Shown: positions 18,291 through 27,138, counted from the first letter of the stretch. The stretch: DNA of 64,000 nt from Lachnospiraceae bacterium (GCA_017461725.1 JAFTXG010000018.1:62001-126000); one strand, 5' to 3'. The notes: generated by a model not told the origin, from the letters alone. Numbers and translations are program-made.

Positions 18291-19406
18291 ATGAGTAAAT
18301 TGAGAGTTGCGATTATTGGTACGGGTATGATTGCCAACAGTGCACATTTCCCGGCGCTGAACATTCTGAGAGAGGAAGGTCTGGTGGAAGTTGTTGGTGT
18401 AGCTGATATCAGAGAAGAGGTGGCTGCGGAGACCGCAAAGAGACACAATGTACCTCATTATTATCAGGACCCTCAGCAGATGCTGGACGAGTTAAAGCCT
18501 GATTTCGTGGCGGTATGTACGCCAAATGTATATCACAAGGAGTGGACCATCAAGGCACTTAAGGCCGGAGCTCATGTTGCCTGCGAAAAACCTATGGCGC
18601 TTACCGTGGCTGATGCGGAGGAAATCTGGAAAACCGCGGAGGAATGCGGAAAAATGCTGTTCCCCTGCCAGTGCATGAGATGGAGAAACTATATGCAGCA
18701 TTCCAAAAAGCTGATCGAGTCCGGGGAGTTGGGAGATATTTATTTTTCTGACATTGAGTTTATCCGACGGATCGGCATTCCCACCTGGGGTATGTTCCAT
18801 ATGAAGGAGCACAATTACGGAGGCCCCTTCTGTGATCTGGGTGTGCATCTGATCGATTCTCTTCTATGGCTGGTGGGCGACAAGAAAGTGAAGGCTGTTT
18901 CCGGTGCTACCTATACTAAGATTGCCAATCAGGGCGAGGATATTCATTTGAGTCTTGCGGAGAGTGGAGCTTACAGCGGTGCATTCACTCCGCGTCCCTA
19001 TGACTATAAGGAATTTAATGTGGAGGAGTTTGCCACCGGATTCATTCGTCTGGAGGACGGTATGAGTGTGAACTTCAAGTTCTCCTGGGCGATCAATCTG
19101 CCCACCACCAATCTGGATATGGTGATCTGCGGTGACAAGGGAGGTCTGTCCGTAAACAAGGAAAGACTTTACAAGAACATCGGCAGATACCAGAGCGAAT
19201 GTGACATGAAGTGGTTTGACAATGGCGAGTACAAGGGAGTTCCCTTTGAGCAGCACAGATATATGTATAGAAACATCATCAATACGCTGGCAGGCAAGGA
19301 AGAATATCTGATCAAAAAGCATCAGAACCTGGAGGTGACCAAGGTCATTGAGTGCTTCTATAAGTCTGCAGAGCTTGGAAGAGAAGTGAGCGTGGAGGAA
19401 TTATGA
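18291..19406 (+). CDS. Gfo/Idh/MocA-family oxidoreductase (tandem copy 4)
   Basis: This 371-residue protein has VAIIGTGMIANSAHF as its nucleotide loop, CEKPMALT as the catalytic segment, and GGPFCDLGVHLIDSL with D-x-x-x-H. It resembles the product of the gene at 12701 (shared N-S/A-A-H loop, shared R-R-x-G-I-P-x-W-G-x-F-H-M-K stretch), so those two are probably close paralogues acting on similar substrates. The start at 18291 follows GGAGG at 8 nt. It overlaps copy 5 by four bases. Confidence 0.88.
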   Translation: MSKLRVAIIGTGMIANSAHFPALNILREEGLVEVVGVADIREEVAAETAKRHNVPHYYQDPQQMLDELKPDFVAVCTPNVYHKEWTIKALKAGAHVACEKPMALTVADAEEIWKTAEECGKMLFPCQCMRWRNYMQHSKKLIESGELGDIYFSDIEFIRRIGIPTWGMFHMKEHNYGGPFCDLGVHLIDSLLWLVGDKKVKAVSGATYTKIANQGEDIHLSLAESGAYSGAFTPRPYDYKEFNVEEFATGFIRLEDGMSVNFKFSWAINLPTTNLDMVICGDKGGLSVNKERLYKNIGRYQSECDMKWFDNGEYKGVPFEQHRYMYRNIINTLAGKEEYLIKKHQNLEVTKVIECFYKSAELGREVSVEEL

Positions 19407-20503
19407 TCAAAGCGGTAATTATCGGGTTTGCCCATATGCATGTGAATGAGATCGCGCTGTATCTTTCGGAACAGCCGGATTTCGAACTGGCAGCCATCGC
19501 CGATGTGGATTCTGGCGTGGAAAAGGTGGAGGATTATCGCTACACCGGCCAGTGGAATGTAAAGAACGTGAAGGAAAACTACTGCGGCAAGGAGTATGAA
19601 GACTATACGCAGATGCTGGAAGTGGAAAAACCGGATCTTGCTTTTATCCTCACCGAGAACAGCATGAAGCCTGCGGTGGTGGAGGAGTGCGCAAAGCGCG
19701 GCGTGAACGTCTGCATCGAAAAGCCTATGGCGGCGAGTCTCGAAGAGGCGAAGAAGATTCAGGAAACTGTGCGGACCTATGGCATCGAGGCAGTGGTGAA
19801 CTGGCCGGTGGCATGGAGGCCCTATCTGCACAAGATGAAGGCTGCGTTGGACAAAAAAATCGTCGGTGAGCCCATTAAGCTGCGCTATATCAACGGCCAT
19901 ACCGGTCCTCTGGGCAAGGGCGCGAAGCACCGCGGCGTGACCGAGAACGCACAGGAGATGTCAGATGAAATCAGGGCGAAAACCTGGTGGCATCAGGAGC
20001 GGTTCGGCGGTGGCGTGTTCCTGGACATCAGTTGCTACGGATGTCTGTTCACCAAGTGGTTGATGGGAGACGGTGAAAAGAGTGTGCTTTCCTACGGTGC
20101 GAATTTGAATACGCCTTTCGGGGATACGGAAGACAATTTTGCCGCGATCGTAAAATATGATGACAAAATGTCCGTGCTCGAAGGAACATGGACCACGCCC
20201 AGAGCGGTGATTCCCTCCGGCCCGATGGTGCAGTGTACAGAAGGTGTTGTGATGTGTACCGGCGGCGCGGAAAATGCGCCCGATGTGAAGGCTTACGACA
20301 TTTACGGAAACGAAGTCGATCTCCCCGAGGTTGAAATGGATGATAGCTTGAAAAATATGCCCTGGCACTATGCAAACCATGTGAATACGGGGGCGGAGAT
20401 TCTGGACATCCTGACGCTGGACAAAAACGTGGAGATCATGGCGATACTGGATGCGGTTGTGAAGGCATCCGCCAGTGGGAAAGAGGAAAAAATAAGTGAC
20501 TAA
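19403..20503 (+). CDS. Gfo/Idh/MocA-family oxidoreductase (tandem copy 5)
   Basis: This 366-residue protein begins MIKAVIIGFAHMHVNE and carries IEKPMAAS. Its second domain has GGGVFLDISCYGCLF, like copy 2, rather than D-x-x-x-H. The four-base ATGA overlap upstream and eight-base overlap with the activase gene downstream place it firmly in the same operon as the glycyl radical enzyme. I infer that its product is either a substrate or a product in the radical step. Confidence 0.87.
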   Translation: MIKAVIIGFAHMHVNEIALYLSEQPDFELAAIADVDSGVEKVEDYRYTGQWNVKNVKENYCGKEYEDYTQMLEVEKPDLAFILTENSMKPAVVEECAKRGVNVCIEKPMAASLEEAKKIQETVRTYGIEAVVNWPVAWRPYLHKMKAALDKKIVGEPIKLRYINGHTGPLGKGAKHRGVTENAQEMSDEIRAKTWWHQERFGGGVFLDISCYGCLFTKWLMGDGEKSVLSYGANLNTPFGDTEDNFAAIVKYDDKMSVLEGTWTTPRAVIPSGPMVQCTEGVVMCTGGAENAPDVKAYDIYGNEVDLPEVEMDDSLKNMPWHYANHVNTGAEILDILTLDKNVEIMAILDAVVKASASGKEEKISD

Positions 20504-21263
20504 AGGAATGGTTGCGGATATTCAGCGGGCCAGTGTGCACGACGGGCCGGGGATCAGAACTACTGTGTTTTTAAAGGGCTGTCCTCTGCACTGTGCATGG
20601 TGTCATAATCCGGAATGCATCGAATTTGGGCCGCAGACGATGTATTATCCTGAAAAATGCATTGGCTGCGGCCTTTGCCATCAAGGCTGCTTTTCCGGCG
20701 CAAAGGTGGTCTGCGGCAAGGAGATGAGTGTGGAGGATGTGCTGAGACAGGTGCTTTTGGACCGGGATTATTACGGCGAAGAGGGCGGTGTCACTATATC
20801 CGGCGGAGAACCCTTTGCCCAAAAGGCATTTTTGAATGACTTGATCGATGCCTGCAAAGCGGAGGAGATTCATTGCGCGGTGGAAACCTCCATGATAGTT
20901 TATGATGAAGAGATTTTAAAAAAGCTGGATCTGGTCATGGCAGATTTGAAGATCTGGGACAATGATCTGCATCGGAAATACACGGGAGTGGAAAATACCA
21001 AAATCAAGGAACATATTGAGCGTTTAAATCAGCTGGGGATTCCGATGATCGTCAGAACACCGGTGATTCCCGAGATTGATCAGCAGATTGATCAGATATC
21101 CTCTTTTTTGAGCGGTTTGAAGAACGTGAAACAATATGAGCTGCTTCCCTATCACCCACTGGGTGAAGCCAAGAGGGAGGCACTGAGACTGGCTGCAGAA
21201 AGCTTTACGATACCTTCTGCAGAGTATATGAGGGAGATGGAAAAGTATGTATTCATACGCTGA
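20496..21263 (+). CDS. Glycyl radical enzyme activating enzyme (radical SAM)
   Basis: This 255-residue protein should reductively cleave S-adenosylmethionine and abstract hydrogen from the glycine of the neighbouring enzyme. The radical-SAM cysteines are in LKGCPLHCAWCHNPEC (C-x3-C-x2-C), and ISGGEPF is the SAM-binding loop. A single ferredoxin-type set, CIGCGLCHQGC, follows; many activases of this size carry two such sets, so only one auxiliary cluster is expected. The start is GTG at 20496, with an ATG at 20508 as alternative. It overlaps its target gene by 17 bases. Confidence 0.9.
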   Translation: MTKGMVADIQRASVHDGPGIRTTVFLKGCPLHCAWCHNPECIEFGPQTMYYPEKCIGCGLCHQGCFSGAKVVCGKEMSVEDVLRQVLLDRDYYGEEGGVTISGGEPFAQKAFLNDLIDACKAEEIHCAVETSMIVYDEEILKKLDLVMADLKIWDNDLHRKYTGVENTKIKEHIERLNQLGIPMIVRTPVIPEIDQQIDQISSFLSGLKNVKQYELLPYHPLGEAKREALRLAAESFTIPSAEYMREMEKYVFIR

Positions 21264-23475
21264 GAGATTACAGGCGATGAGGGAGACCAAAATCCGCCAT
21301 ACGCTTGAAAAGAGAAAACAGAATGGTCATACGGATCTGGATGATTTCGGAACCGTGCCGATTTCCGAGGGCTACTGTGTGGAGCCCTGGTACAACAGTA
21401 CCAACGGCAGCTTTTACGGTTATGATGGGATGTGCGAGAATTTCTGCCGTGTCATTGACGCGCATGAACCCTACATCGATAAGAATGAAATGCTGTGTGG
21501 CCGCTGGCGTGACATGCTGGTGAACTACAGGGGGGATCTGCACTACATGCCGGACTGGCTGAAAAACAACTTAAAGAACCTGGAGTTTATCAAAAACGGC
21601 GCAACTAACCAGTGGAGCAAGCGCTGGGACGAACAGCGTTTCCCTTACGATCACTTAAAGCCTCTGCAGGCTAAATACAACATCACTACTGGAATCGACG
21701 GCGACGCGCATTTTGCCTGTGATTACCGGATCGGTTTTGAACTGGGCTTCGGCGGTTTCTTAAAGAAGATTGAGGCGTACCGTGCAGTCAATCCCGATAA
21801 AAAAGCCTTTTACGATGCGGAGGAGCGCTGTGTCAAGGCGATTATCGCGTTTATCCAGAGACACATCGACCGGCTGACCCTTCTGATCGAAGAGGAGCCG
21901 GATGAGGCGGTGCGGCAGAACCTTCTCACCATGAAGCAAACCTGCGAAAATGTGCGGTACAATCCGCCCGCAACTTTTCGTGAAGTCTGCCAGTGGACTG
22001 CCTTTTTTAACTGTGCCTCCCGCATTTATACCAGAGACGGTGCAGGGTTCCAGCTGGACGGTCTTTTATATCCCTACTATGAAAAGGACGTGAGGGATGG
22101 CGTGCTGGATGATGAGACGGCAAAATTCCTGATTGCCAATCTGCTGTTGATCGATCCGCACTATTACCAGATTTCCGGCGTGGATGAAAACGATCAGGAT
22201 ATGACCAATCATCTGTCCTATCTGATTCTGGAGGCGGCGGATTCCATCAATATCGCCTGCAACTTAACGGTCAGAGTTCATGAGAATTGTGACAGGGAGT
22301 TCCAGAAAAAAGCGGTTTATTATCTGCTGAAAAATAAAAACGGCTGGCCCCGCTTTGCCAACGACAGAGCACTGGCAGAAGGGTATATGAGAAACGGCAT
22401 CGACAAAAAGACCGCCCGTGAGCGCATCGCGGTGGGCTGCAACTGGATGTGTGTGCCCGGCAAAGAATATCCCATGAACGACCTGGTGAAGATCAACGTG
22501 GCTAAGGTACTGGAGGAGGCGTTAAAGGATCTCCGTGTGGAAATGGAAGGGGGAGAGCCCTGTTCTACCGAGCGGCTGTTTGCCCTCTATGAGAAGCATC
22601 TGATCTGTGCAGTACAGGTAACGGCGGACGGAATCAACCATCATCTGGATCACGCCTGGGAAGTGACGCCGGAGCTGATCATGAACCTGATGATGCACAA
22701 TACGCTGGAGCGGGGCGAGGACATCACCCAGTGTGCCGAACTCTACACGGTGGGCATTGACGGTGCAGGCCTGGCGGTGGTGGCAGACTCTTTTGGCGCA
22801 CTGCAGGCCCGCATCGAGCAGGAAGGCTTGCTCACCTGGGAAGAGATGTTTGAAGCGCTGGACAATGATTTTGCGGACGAGCGTACCAGACTGATCATGA
22901 ATACTGCCCCCAGATACTGTCAGGGCGGTACGGTTTCCGATGCCTGGGCGAAGCGTATGACGGAAAGCTGGGTGAGAATCGTGAAAGCTCAGCCCATGCC
23001 GGAAGGCAGGCAGTTGATACCCGGCTGGTTTTCCTGGTCCAGAACCATTGAATACGGTTCCAAGGTGGGAGCGACGCCCAACGGCAGACGGGCAGGAGAG
23101 CCCATTTCCCACGGAGCAAATCCAAATCCTCACTTCCGCACCGACGGTGCACCTACCGCACAGGCAAACGGTATCGCCTCGGTACAGTGTGGATACGGCA
23201 ACACGGCACCTCTGCAGCTTGAATTCGATCCCAAACTGGCTGCGGATGAAAAGGGTGTGGAGACCATATTGACGCTGATTGAGTCCCACTTCAAACAGGG
23301 AGGCACGCTGATCAACATCAATGTGCTGGACGGCGAAAAGCTTTTGGCGGCCAACGAGAATCCTGATCTCTATCCCGATCTGGTGGTGCGGGTGACCGGC
23401 TTTACCGCATATTTCGCGAGCCTGTCTCCTAAGTTCAGACAGCTTGTGGTGGACAGATTTTTGTACGGTGTGTGA
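21247..23475 (+). CDS. Glycyl radical enzyme of unassigned type (PFL family)
   Basis: This 742-residue protein has the C-terminal glycyl radical motif VRVTGFTAYFASLSPKFRQ, with the radical glycine at residue 718. The thiyl cysteine loop is at residue 398, in AVGCNWMCVPGKEYP. In eliminases (CutC, glycerol and propanediol dehydratases, HypD) this loop reads G-C-V-E with glutamate as base, and in pyruvate formate-lyase it reads C-C. Here N and W follow the cysteine, with a second cysteine at 402. The N-terminal half keeps the overall fold but is divergent. The reaction is therefore unknown. Surrounding keto-sugar enzymes suggest a sugar- or cyclitol-derived substrate. Confidence 0.85.
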   Translation: MYSYAERLQAMRETKIRHTLEKRKQNGHTDLDDFGTVPISEGYCVEPWYNSTNGSFYGYDGMCENFCRVIDAHEPYIDKNEMLCGRWRDMLVNYRGDLHYMPDWLKNNLKNLEFIKNGATNQWSKRWDEQRFPYDHLKPLQAKYNITTGIDGDAHFACDYRIGFELGFGGFLKKIEAYRAVNPDKKAFYDAEERCVKAIIAFIQRHIDRLTLLIEEEPDEAVRQNLLTMKQTCENVRYNPPATFREVCQWTAFFNCASRIYTRDGAGFQLDGLLYPYYEKDVRDGVLDDETAKFLIANLLLIDPHYYQISGVDENDQDMTNHLSYLILEAADSINIACNLTVRVHENCDREFQKKAVYYLLKNKNGWPRFANDRALAEGYMRNGIDKKTARERIAVGCNWMCVPGKEYPMNDLVKINVAKVLEEALKDLRVEMEGGEPCSTERLFALYEKHLICAVQVTADGINHHLDHAWEVTPELIMNLMMHNTLERGEDITQCAELYTVGIDGAGLAVVADSFGALQARIEQEGLLTWEEMFEALDNDFADERTRLIMNTAPRYCQGGTVSDAWAKRMTESWVRIVKAQPMPEGRQLIPGWFSWSRTIEYGSKVGATPNGRRAGEPISHGANPNPHFRTDGAPTAQANGIASVQCGYGNTAPLQLEFDPKLAADEKGVETILTLIESHFKQGGTLININVLDGEKLLAANENPDLYPDLVVRVTGFTAYFASLSPKFRQLVVDRFLYGV

Positions 23476-23505
23476 AAATACAGTTAACGAAGCAGGGAGG
23501 ACAAT

Positions 23506-23916
23506 ATGGAAATGCAGGTAAAAGAGAACGGAGCAGTCTGCACGGAGAATGAAGTAGAGATCCGATTCTACGAGGGTAAAGGATATAAACCCATGATTTT
23601 CTACGAGGGCTGGAAAGTAGCATATTTAAAGTATGAGGATCGATTTGATCCGGACAAGGTGGACAAGATGGAGCGCCATCTGCTGACGGACGAAGTGTTT
23701 GTACTTCTGGAGGGGGAAGGTTTTCTGATCATCGGCGAGGATGACAAGGTATGCCCCATGGAAAAGAATAAGCTTTACAATGTGAAAAAGGATGTATGGC
23801 ATGCGATCTGTGTGACGAAAGATGCGCTGGTGCTGATTGTTGAAAATGCAGAGACCGGACTTCCCAACACAGAGTATCGCGAGCTGTCTCCAGAGTGGAA
23901 AAAACAGCTGCGGTGA
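23506..23916 (+). CDS. Small cupin-domain protein
   Basis: This 136-residue protein contains one cupin barrel: the first motif region MERHLLTDEVFVLLEGEG and second KDVWHAICVTK each hold a histidine and acidic residue for a possible metal. The start follows AGGGAGGAC. It lies 30 nt after the glycyl radical enzyme and is probably co-transcribed. Single-cupin proteins in sugar operons include isomerases, epimerases and ligand-binding proteins, and no specific function can be chosen here. Confidence 0.75.
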   Translation: MEMQVKENGAVCTENEVEIRFYEGKGYKPMIFYEGWKVAYLKYEDRFDPDKVDKMERHLLTDEVFVLLEGEGFLIIGEDDKVCPMEKNKLYNVKKDVWHAICVTKDALVLIVENAETGLPNTEYRELSPEWKKQLR

Positions 23917-23970
23917 AAAACGTCGCAGTGAAAAAAGCTGGAGTGAAAAAGCTGCAGGGAAAGCAGCTTG
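23905..23970 (+). repeat. Short imperfect direct repeats between cupin and FAD genes
   Basis: Three successive copies of roughly GTGAAAAA-x-GCTG (15-16 nt period) run from the end of the cupin gene to just before the next gene, followed by two GCAG-CTTG words. They look like slippage-type duplication in an otherwise short intergenic gap. Confidence 0.45.
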
Positions 23971-24012
23971 GCAGTGAGGAAAAGAGAACCTGTCGATGAG
24001 GAGGAGAAAGTC

Positions 24013-25197
24013 ATGGATATGAGGGGAAACGATCCCACGAACAAGGGACGCTATGACGTTATTGTAGTGGGCGGTGGAATCGCCGGTGTGGCGGCAGCTG
24101 TGTCTTCTGCCCGGGCAGGAGCAAAGACGCTTCTGATTGAAAAGTGTGTGAATCTGGGCGGTCTTGCCACCACCGGACTGATTTCCTGGTATGAGCCCCT
24201 CTGTGACGGTCAGGGAAAACAGATGATTGGAGGTATCGCAGAGGAGCTGATAAAGCTTTCTGTGGAATATGGGTTGGACAGTCTGCCCGAGCGCTGGGGT
24301 GGAAACAGGCCTGATCGGAAGGAAAATGAAAGATACGCCACTCATTTTTCTCCAACCATTTTTTCGGTGGCACTGGATGACTATGTGTTAAAAAGCGGTG
24401 CACAGCTTCGCTTTGACACCTGGGCGACCTATCCTGTCATGGACGGCAGCAAGTGTCTCGGCGTGGTGACGGAGAGCGTAAACGGCAGAGAATTTTTCGA
24501 AGCAGGTGCGGTGGTGGATGCTTCGGGAGATGCTTCTGTGATGGACAGAGCCGGTGTCCCCTGCGTGTTGGGCAAAAATTACATGTCCTACATCGCGCAT
24601 TATTATGACACCGCAGACGCACAGAAGCTGATGGAGACAAAAGATACCCGGGTGTTTCGCAAATGGATGGGCGTAGGCTCTGACATGGAGGGAAACGGTC
24701 ACCCGGAAGGAATGAAGCTGTTTGATGAAGCCACCGCCGAGGAATTGACCCGGTTCATGGTCGTCGGAAAGCAGAAATTGTTGGAGCGGATCAAACAAAA
24801 GGGAAAGAACAATTTCGATATCACCACGCTGCCTTATATGCCACAGTTTCGGACCATCCGTCGGATCGTGGGCAAGTGTGACTTCCCAGCTATCGACGGT
24901 ATGACCTGTGAGGATTCCATCGGGTGGTGCGGCGATTTCAGGCCCAAGGGCATCGGTAAGCATTATCAGCTTCCTTTTGGCGCGCTCTATAGCGAGGGAT
25001 TTGATAATCTGATCGCAGCCGGAAGGATCATTTCTGCGCCGCAGGGCGATGGCTGGGAGGTTTCCAGAGTCATTCCCGTCTGTGCGCTGACCGGAGAGGC
25101 GGCAGGGCGTGCGGCAGCCATCAGTGCTCTTAAAGGTGCCACGATGGACGAGGTGAGAGAGCGGTATATGGAGCAGGTGCGAGTGCAGGCTGAGTAA
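24013..25197 (+). CDS. FAD-dependent oxidoreductase
   Basis: This 394-residue flavoprotein begins with the dinucleotide-binding stretch DVIVVGGGIAGVAAAVSSA, followed by LLIEKCVNLGGLATTG, typical of the FAD-dependent group (PF12831-like) related to fumarate reductase flavoproteins. GAVVDASGDASVMDRAG and the C-terminal IAAGRIISAPQGDG complete the FAD site. I start it at 24013, where GGAGGAG precedes the ATG; an upstream ATG at 23968 lacks this. It ends the operon started at 14958. It could oxidise a product of the radical enzyme or reduce an unsaturated intermediate. The electron acceptor is unknown. Confidence 0.85.
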   Translation: MDMRGNDPTNKGRYDVIVVGGGIAGVAAAVSSARAGAKTLLIEKCVNLGGLATTGLISWYEPLCDGQGKQMIGGIAEELIKLSVEYGLDSLPERWGGNRPDRKENERYATHFSPTIFSVALDDYVLKSGAQLRFDTWATYPVMDGSKCLGVVTESVNGREFFEAGAVVDASGDASVMDRAGVPCVLGKNYMSYIAHYYDTADAQKLMETKDTRVFRKWMGVGSDMEGNGHPEGMKLFDEATAEELTRFMVVGKQKLLERIKQKGKNNFDITTLPYMPQFRTIRRIVGKCDFPAIDGMTCEDSIGWCGDFRPKGIGKHYQLPFGALYSEGFDNLIAAGRIISAPQGDGWEVSRVIPVCALTGEAAGRAAAISALKGATMDEVRERYMEQVRVQAE

Positions 25198-25276
25198 AGC
25201 TTTCTTGTATCGGATTTTGCCGTGAAGGTGGTCAATTAATTAACATAAGTGAGGTATGTGAGGAGGAATTATCATT

Positions 25277-25963
25277 ATGAAGCGTTCAGAAATCAATAAA
25301 GCGTTAAAGGAATTGGAGGCAATGTGCGAGAAGTATCATTGCTATTTGCCTCCGTTTTGTCATTTTACTCCCGAGCAGTGGCAGGAAATCGGTCACGAGT
25401 ATGACGAGGTTCGTGAATGTATGCTGGGCTGGGACATCACCGACTATGGAATGGGAGACTTTGACAAGATGGGATTCTCTCTGATTACGATCCGCAACGG
25501 TAATCGCGCGATGGCGGACAAGTACCCGAAGGTCTACGCAGAGAAGCTTTTGTATCTCAGAGAGGGGCAGTACGCGCCCAACCATTTCCACTGGTTTAAG
25601 ACCGAGGACATCATCAATCGCGGCGGAGGAAATGTGCTGATCCGCGTGTATAATTCACTGGAGAATGAGGAAATCGATTACGAGTCCGAGGTGACGGTAC
25701 ATACCGATGGCCGTACCTATACCGTACCCGCAGGAACCCAGATCCGCCTGACACCCGGTGAGAGTATCCATGTGCAGCAGTATCTGTACCATGATTTTTC
25801 CGTGGAGGAGGGAACCGGTCCTGTGTTGCTGGGTGAGGTGAGCCAGTGCAACGATGATAATACAGATAACCGTTTTATGCCTCCCATGGGCAGATTTCCG
25901 GAGATCGAGGAGGATGAGGAGCCCTATCGTCTGCTGTGCAATGAGTATCCTGTAGCCAGGTAA
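25277..25963 (+). CDS. D-lyxose/D-mannose isomerase family protein
   Basis: This 228-residue cupin-type sugar isomerase resembles D-lyxose ketol-isomerases (EC 5.3.1.15 family). Its metal site is visible: His103 and His105 in NHFHWFKTED, Glu110 just after, and a later histidine in ESIHVQQYLYHD. These enzymes interconvert D-lyxose and D-xylulose, or D-mannose and D-fructose. The start follows GAGGAGGAATT. It sits just before a fructokinase-like gene, so mannose to fructose to fructose 6-phosphate is a plausible exit route, as inference. A terminator follows. Confidence 0.82.
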   Translation: MKRSEINKALKELEAMCEKYHCYLPPFCHFTPEQWQEIGHEYDEVRECMLGWDITDYGMGDFDKMGFSLITIRNGNRAMADKYPKVYAEKLLYLREGQYAPNHFHWFKTEDIINRGGGNVLIRVYNSLENEEIDYESEVTVHTDGRTYTVPAGTQIRLTPGESIHVQQYLYHDFSVEEGTGPVLLGEVSQCNDDNTDNRFMPPMGRFPEIEEDEEPYRLLCNEYPVAR

Positions 25964-26015
25964 CTTTTCGTAAAGTGTATCTTGAATCCAGATAAAGCAA
26001 AATGAGTAATTTGAC

Positions 26016-26076
26016 AGCCCTGCTCCGTATGTGGCCTTTGGTAATCAATTGATTTGGACGGAACAGGGCTATTTTT
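26016..26076 (+). terminator. Terminator after the isomerase gene
   Basis: AGCCCTGCTCCGT (26016-26028) pairs with ACGGAACAGGGCT (26058-26070), one mismatch, followed by ATTTTT. The loop of 29 nt holds a small palindrome, ATCAATTGAT. The T run ends just before the ribosome-binding site of the kinase gene, so the hairpin could also attenuate kinase expression. Confidence 0.75.
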
Positions 26077-26093
26077 GAAAGGTGGTTCACAGG

Positions 26094-27083
26094 ATGAATA
26101 AAAAATATGATGTAGTAGCGCTAGGGGAATTGTTGATCGATTTTATCCAGAATGACACCAGTGTCCAAGGCAATCCCTTGTTTGAGGCTAATCCCGGAGG
26201 AGCTCCCTGTAATGTGCTTGCTATGCTGAACAAATTGGGTCATAAAACAGCGTTTATTGGAAAAGTCGGAAAAGATATCTTTGGACAGCAATTGAAGGCT
26301 GTGCTTGAGGAACTTGAGATTGATACAACGAATCTGCTGATGGATGAGACAGTGAGAACAACCCTTGCTTTTGTTGCAAATGATGCGACCGGGGAGCGGA
26401 GCTTTTCCTTTTATCGGTCACCCGGCGCGGATATGATGCTGACAGCGGATGAGGTGCAGGAAAGCATGATTACTTCTGCACGGGTATTCCACTTTGGAAC
26501 GCTTTCCATGACCCATGAAGGCGTGCGAGAAGCGACCAGGCGTGCCTTGAGAATAGCAAAGGAGAACAATCTGTTGATTTCCTTTGATCCCAATTTGAGA
26601 GAGTCACTGTGGGATTCCCTGGAGAATGCGAAGAAACAGGTGGATTACGGTCTGCGCTATTGTGATGTCCTCAAAATATCAGACAACGAAATTCAGTGGT
26701 TCACCGGCAAGGAGGACTTTGATGAGGGGGTTAACATCCTTCAGGAGAAGTACCATATTCCGTTGATCTTGTTGTCCATGGGACGGGACGGAAGCCGGGC
26801 ATATTATGATGGAATGAAGGTGGAGGTGCCTGGATTTATTCAGAAAAACACCATTGAGACCACCGGCGCCGGAGATACTTTTATGGGCAGCTGCCTGCAT
26901 TTCATTTTGGAGAAAGGTATGGATAGCTTGACAGGAGATGAAAATGGGTGGACGGAAAGTGAACTGAGAGAAATGCTCACTTTTGCCAATGCAGCAGCCT
27001 CTATCATTACCACGAGAAAGGGCGCACTGAAGGTGATGCCCGAAAAAGAGGCGGTGGAGGGCTTAAGCGACGAGATGTGGTGA
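26094..27083 (+). CDS. PfkB-family carbohydrate kinase, fructokinase-like
   Basis: This 329-residue kinase has the N-terminal GELLIDFI and GGAPCNVLAML signatures and the C-terminal TTGAGDTFMGSCLH containing the catalytic aspartate (G-A-G-D). The overall pattern is that of ScrK/fructokinases rather than ribokinase or 2-keto-3-deoxygluconate kinase, though substrate calls in this family are uncertain. I chose the ATG at 26094, with AAAGGTGG upstream, over a GTG at 26082. With the preceding isomerase it could feed fructose 6-phosphate to glycolysis. Confidence 0.85.
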   Translation: MNKKYDVVALGELLIDFIQNDTSVQGNPLFEANPGGAPCNVLAMLNKLGHKTAFIGKVGKDIFGQQLKAVLEELEIDTTNLLMDETVRTTLAFVANDATGERSFSFYRSPGADMMLTADEVQESMITSARVFHFGTLSMTHEGVREATRRALRIAKENNLLISFDPNLRESLWDSLENAKKQVDYGLRYCDVLKISDNEIQWFTGKEDFDEGVNILQEKYHIPLILLSMGRDGSRAYYDGMKVEVPGFIQKNTIETTGAGDTFMGSCLHFILEKGMDSLTGDENGWTESELREMLTFANAAASIITTRKGALKVMPEKEAVEGLSDEMW

Positions 27084-27109
27084 TGTCATCCTATTTTCAC
27101 AAATAAAAC

Positions 27110-27138
27110 TTGTGGTTTCATAATCGATATGATAAAAT
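27110..27138 (+). promoter_or_regulatory. Promoter of the SGNH hydrolase gene
   Basis: TTGTGG (27110-27115), 17-nt spacer, TAAAAT (27133-27138), 37 nt before the ATG. Confidence 0.5.
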
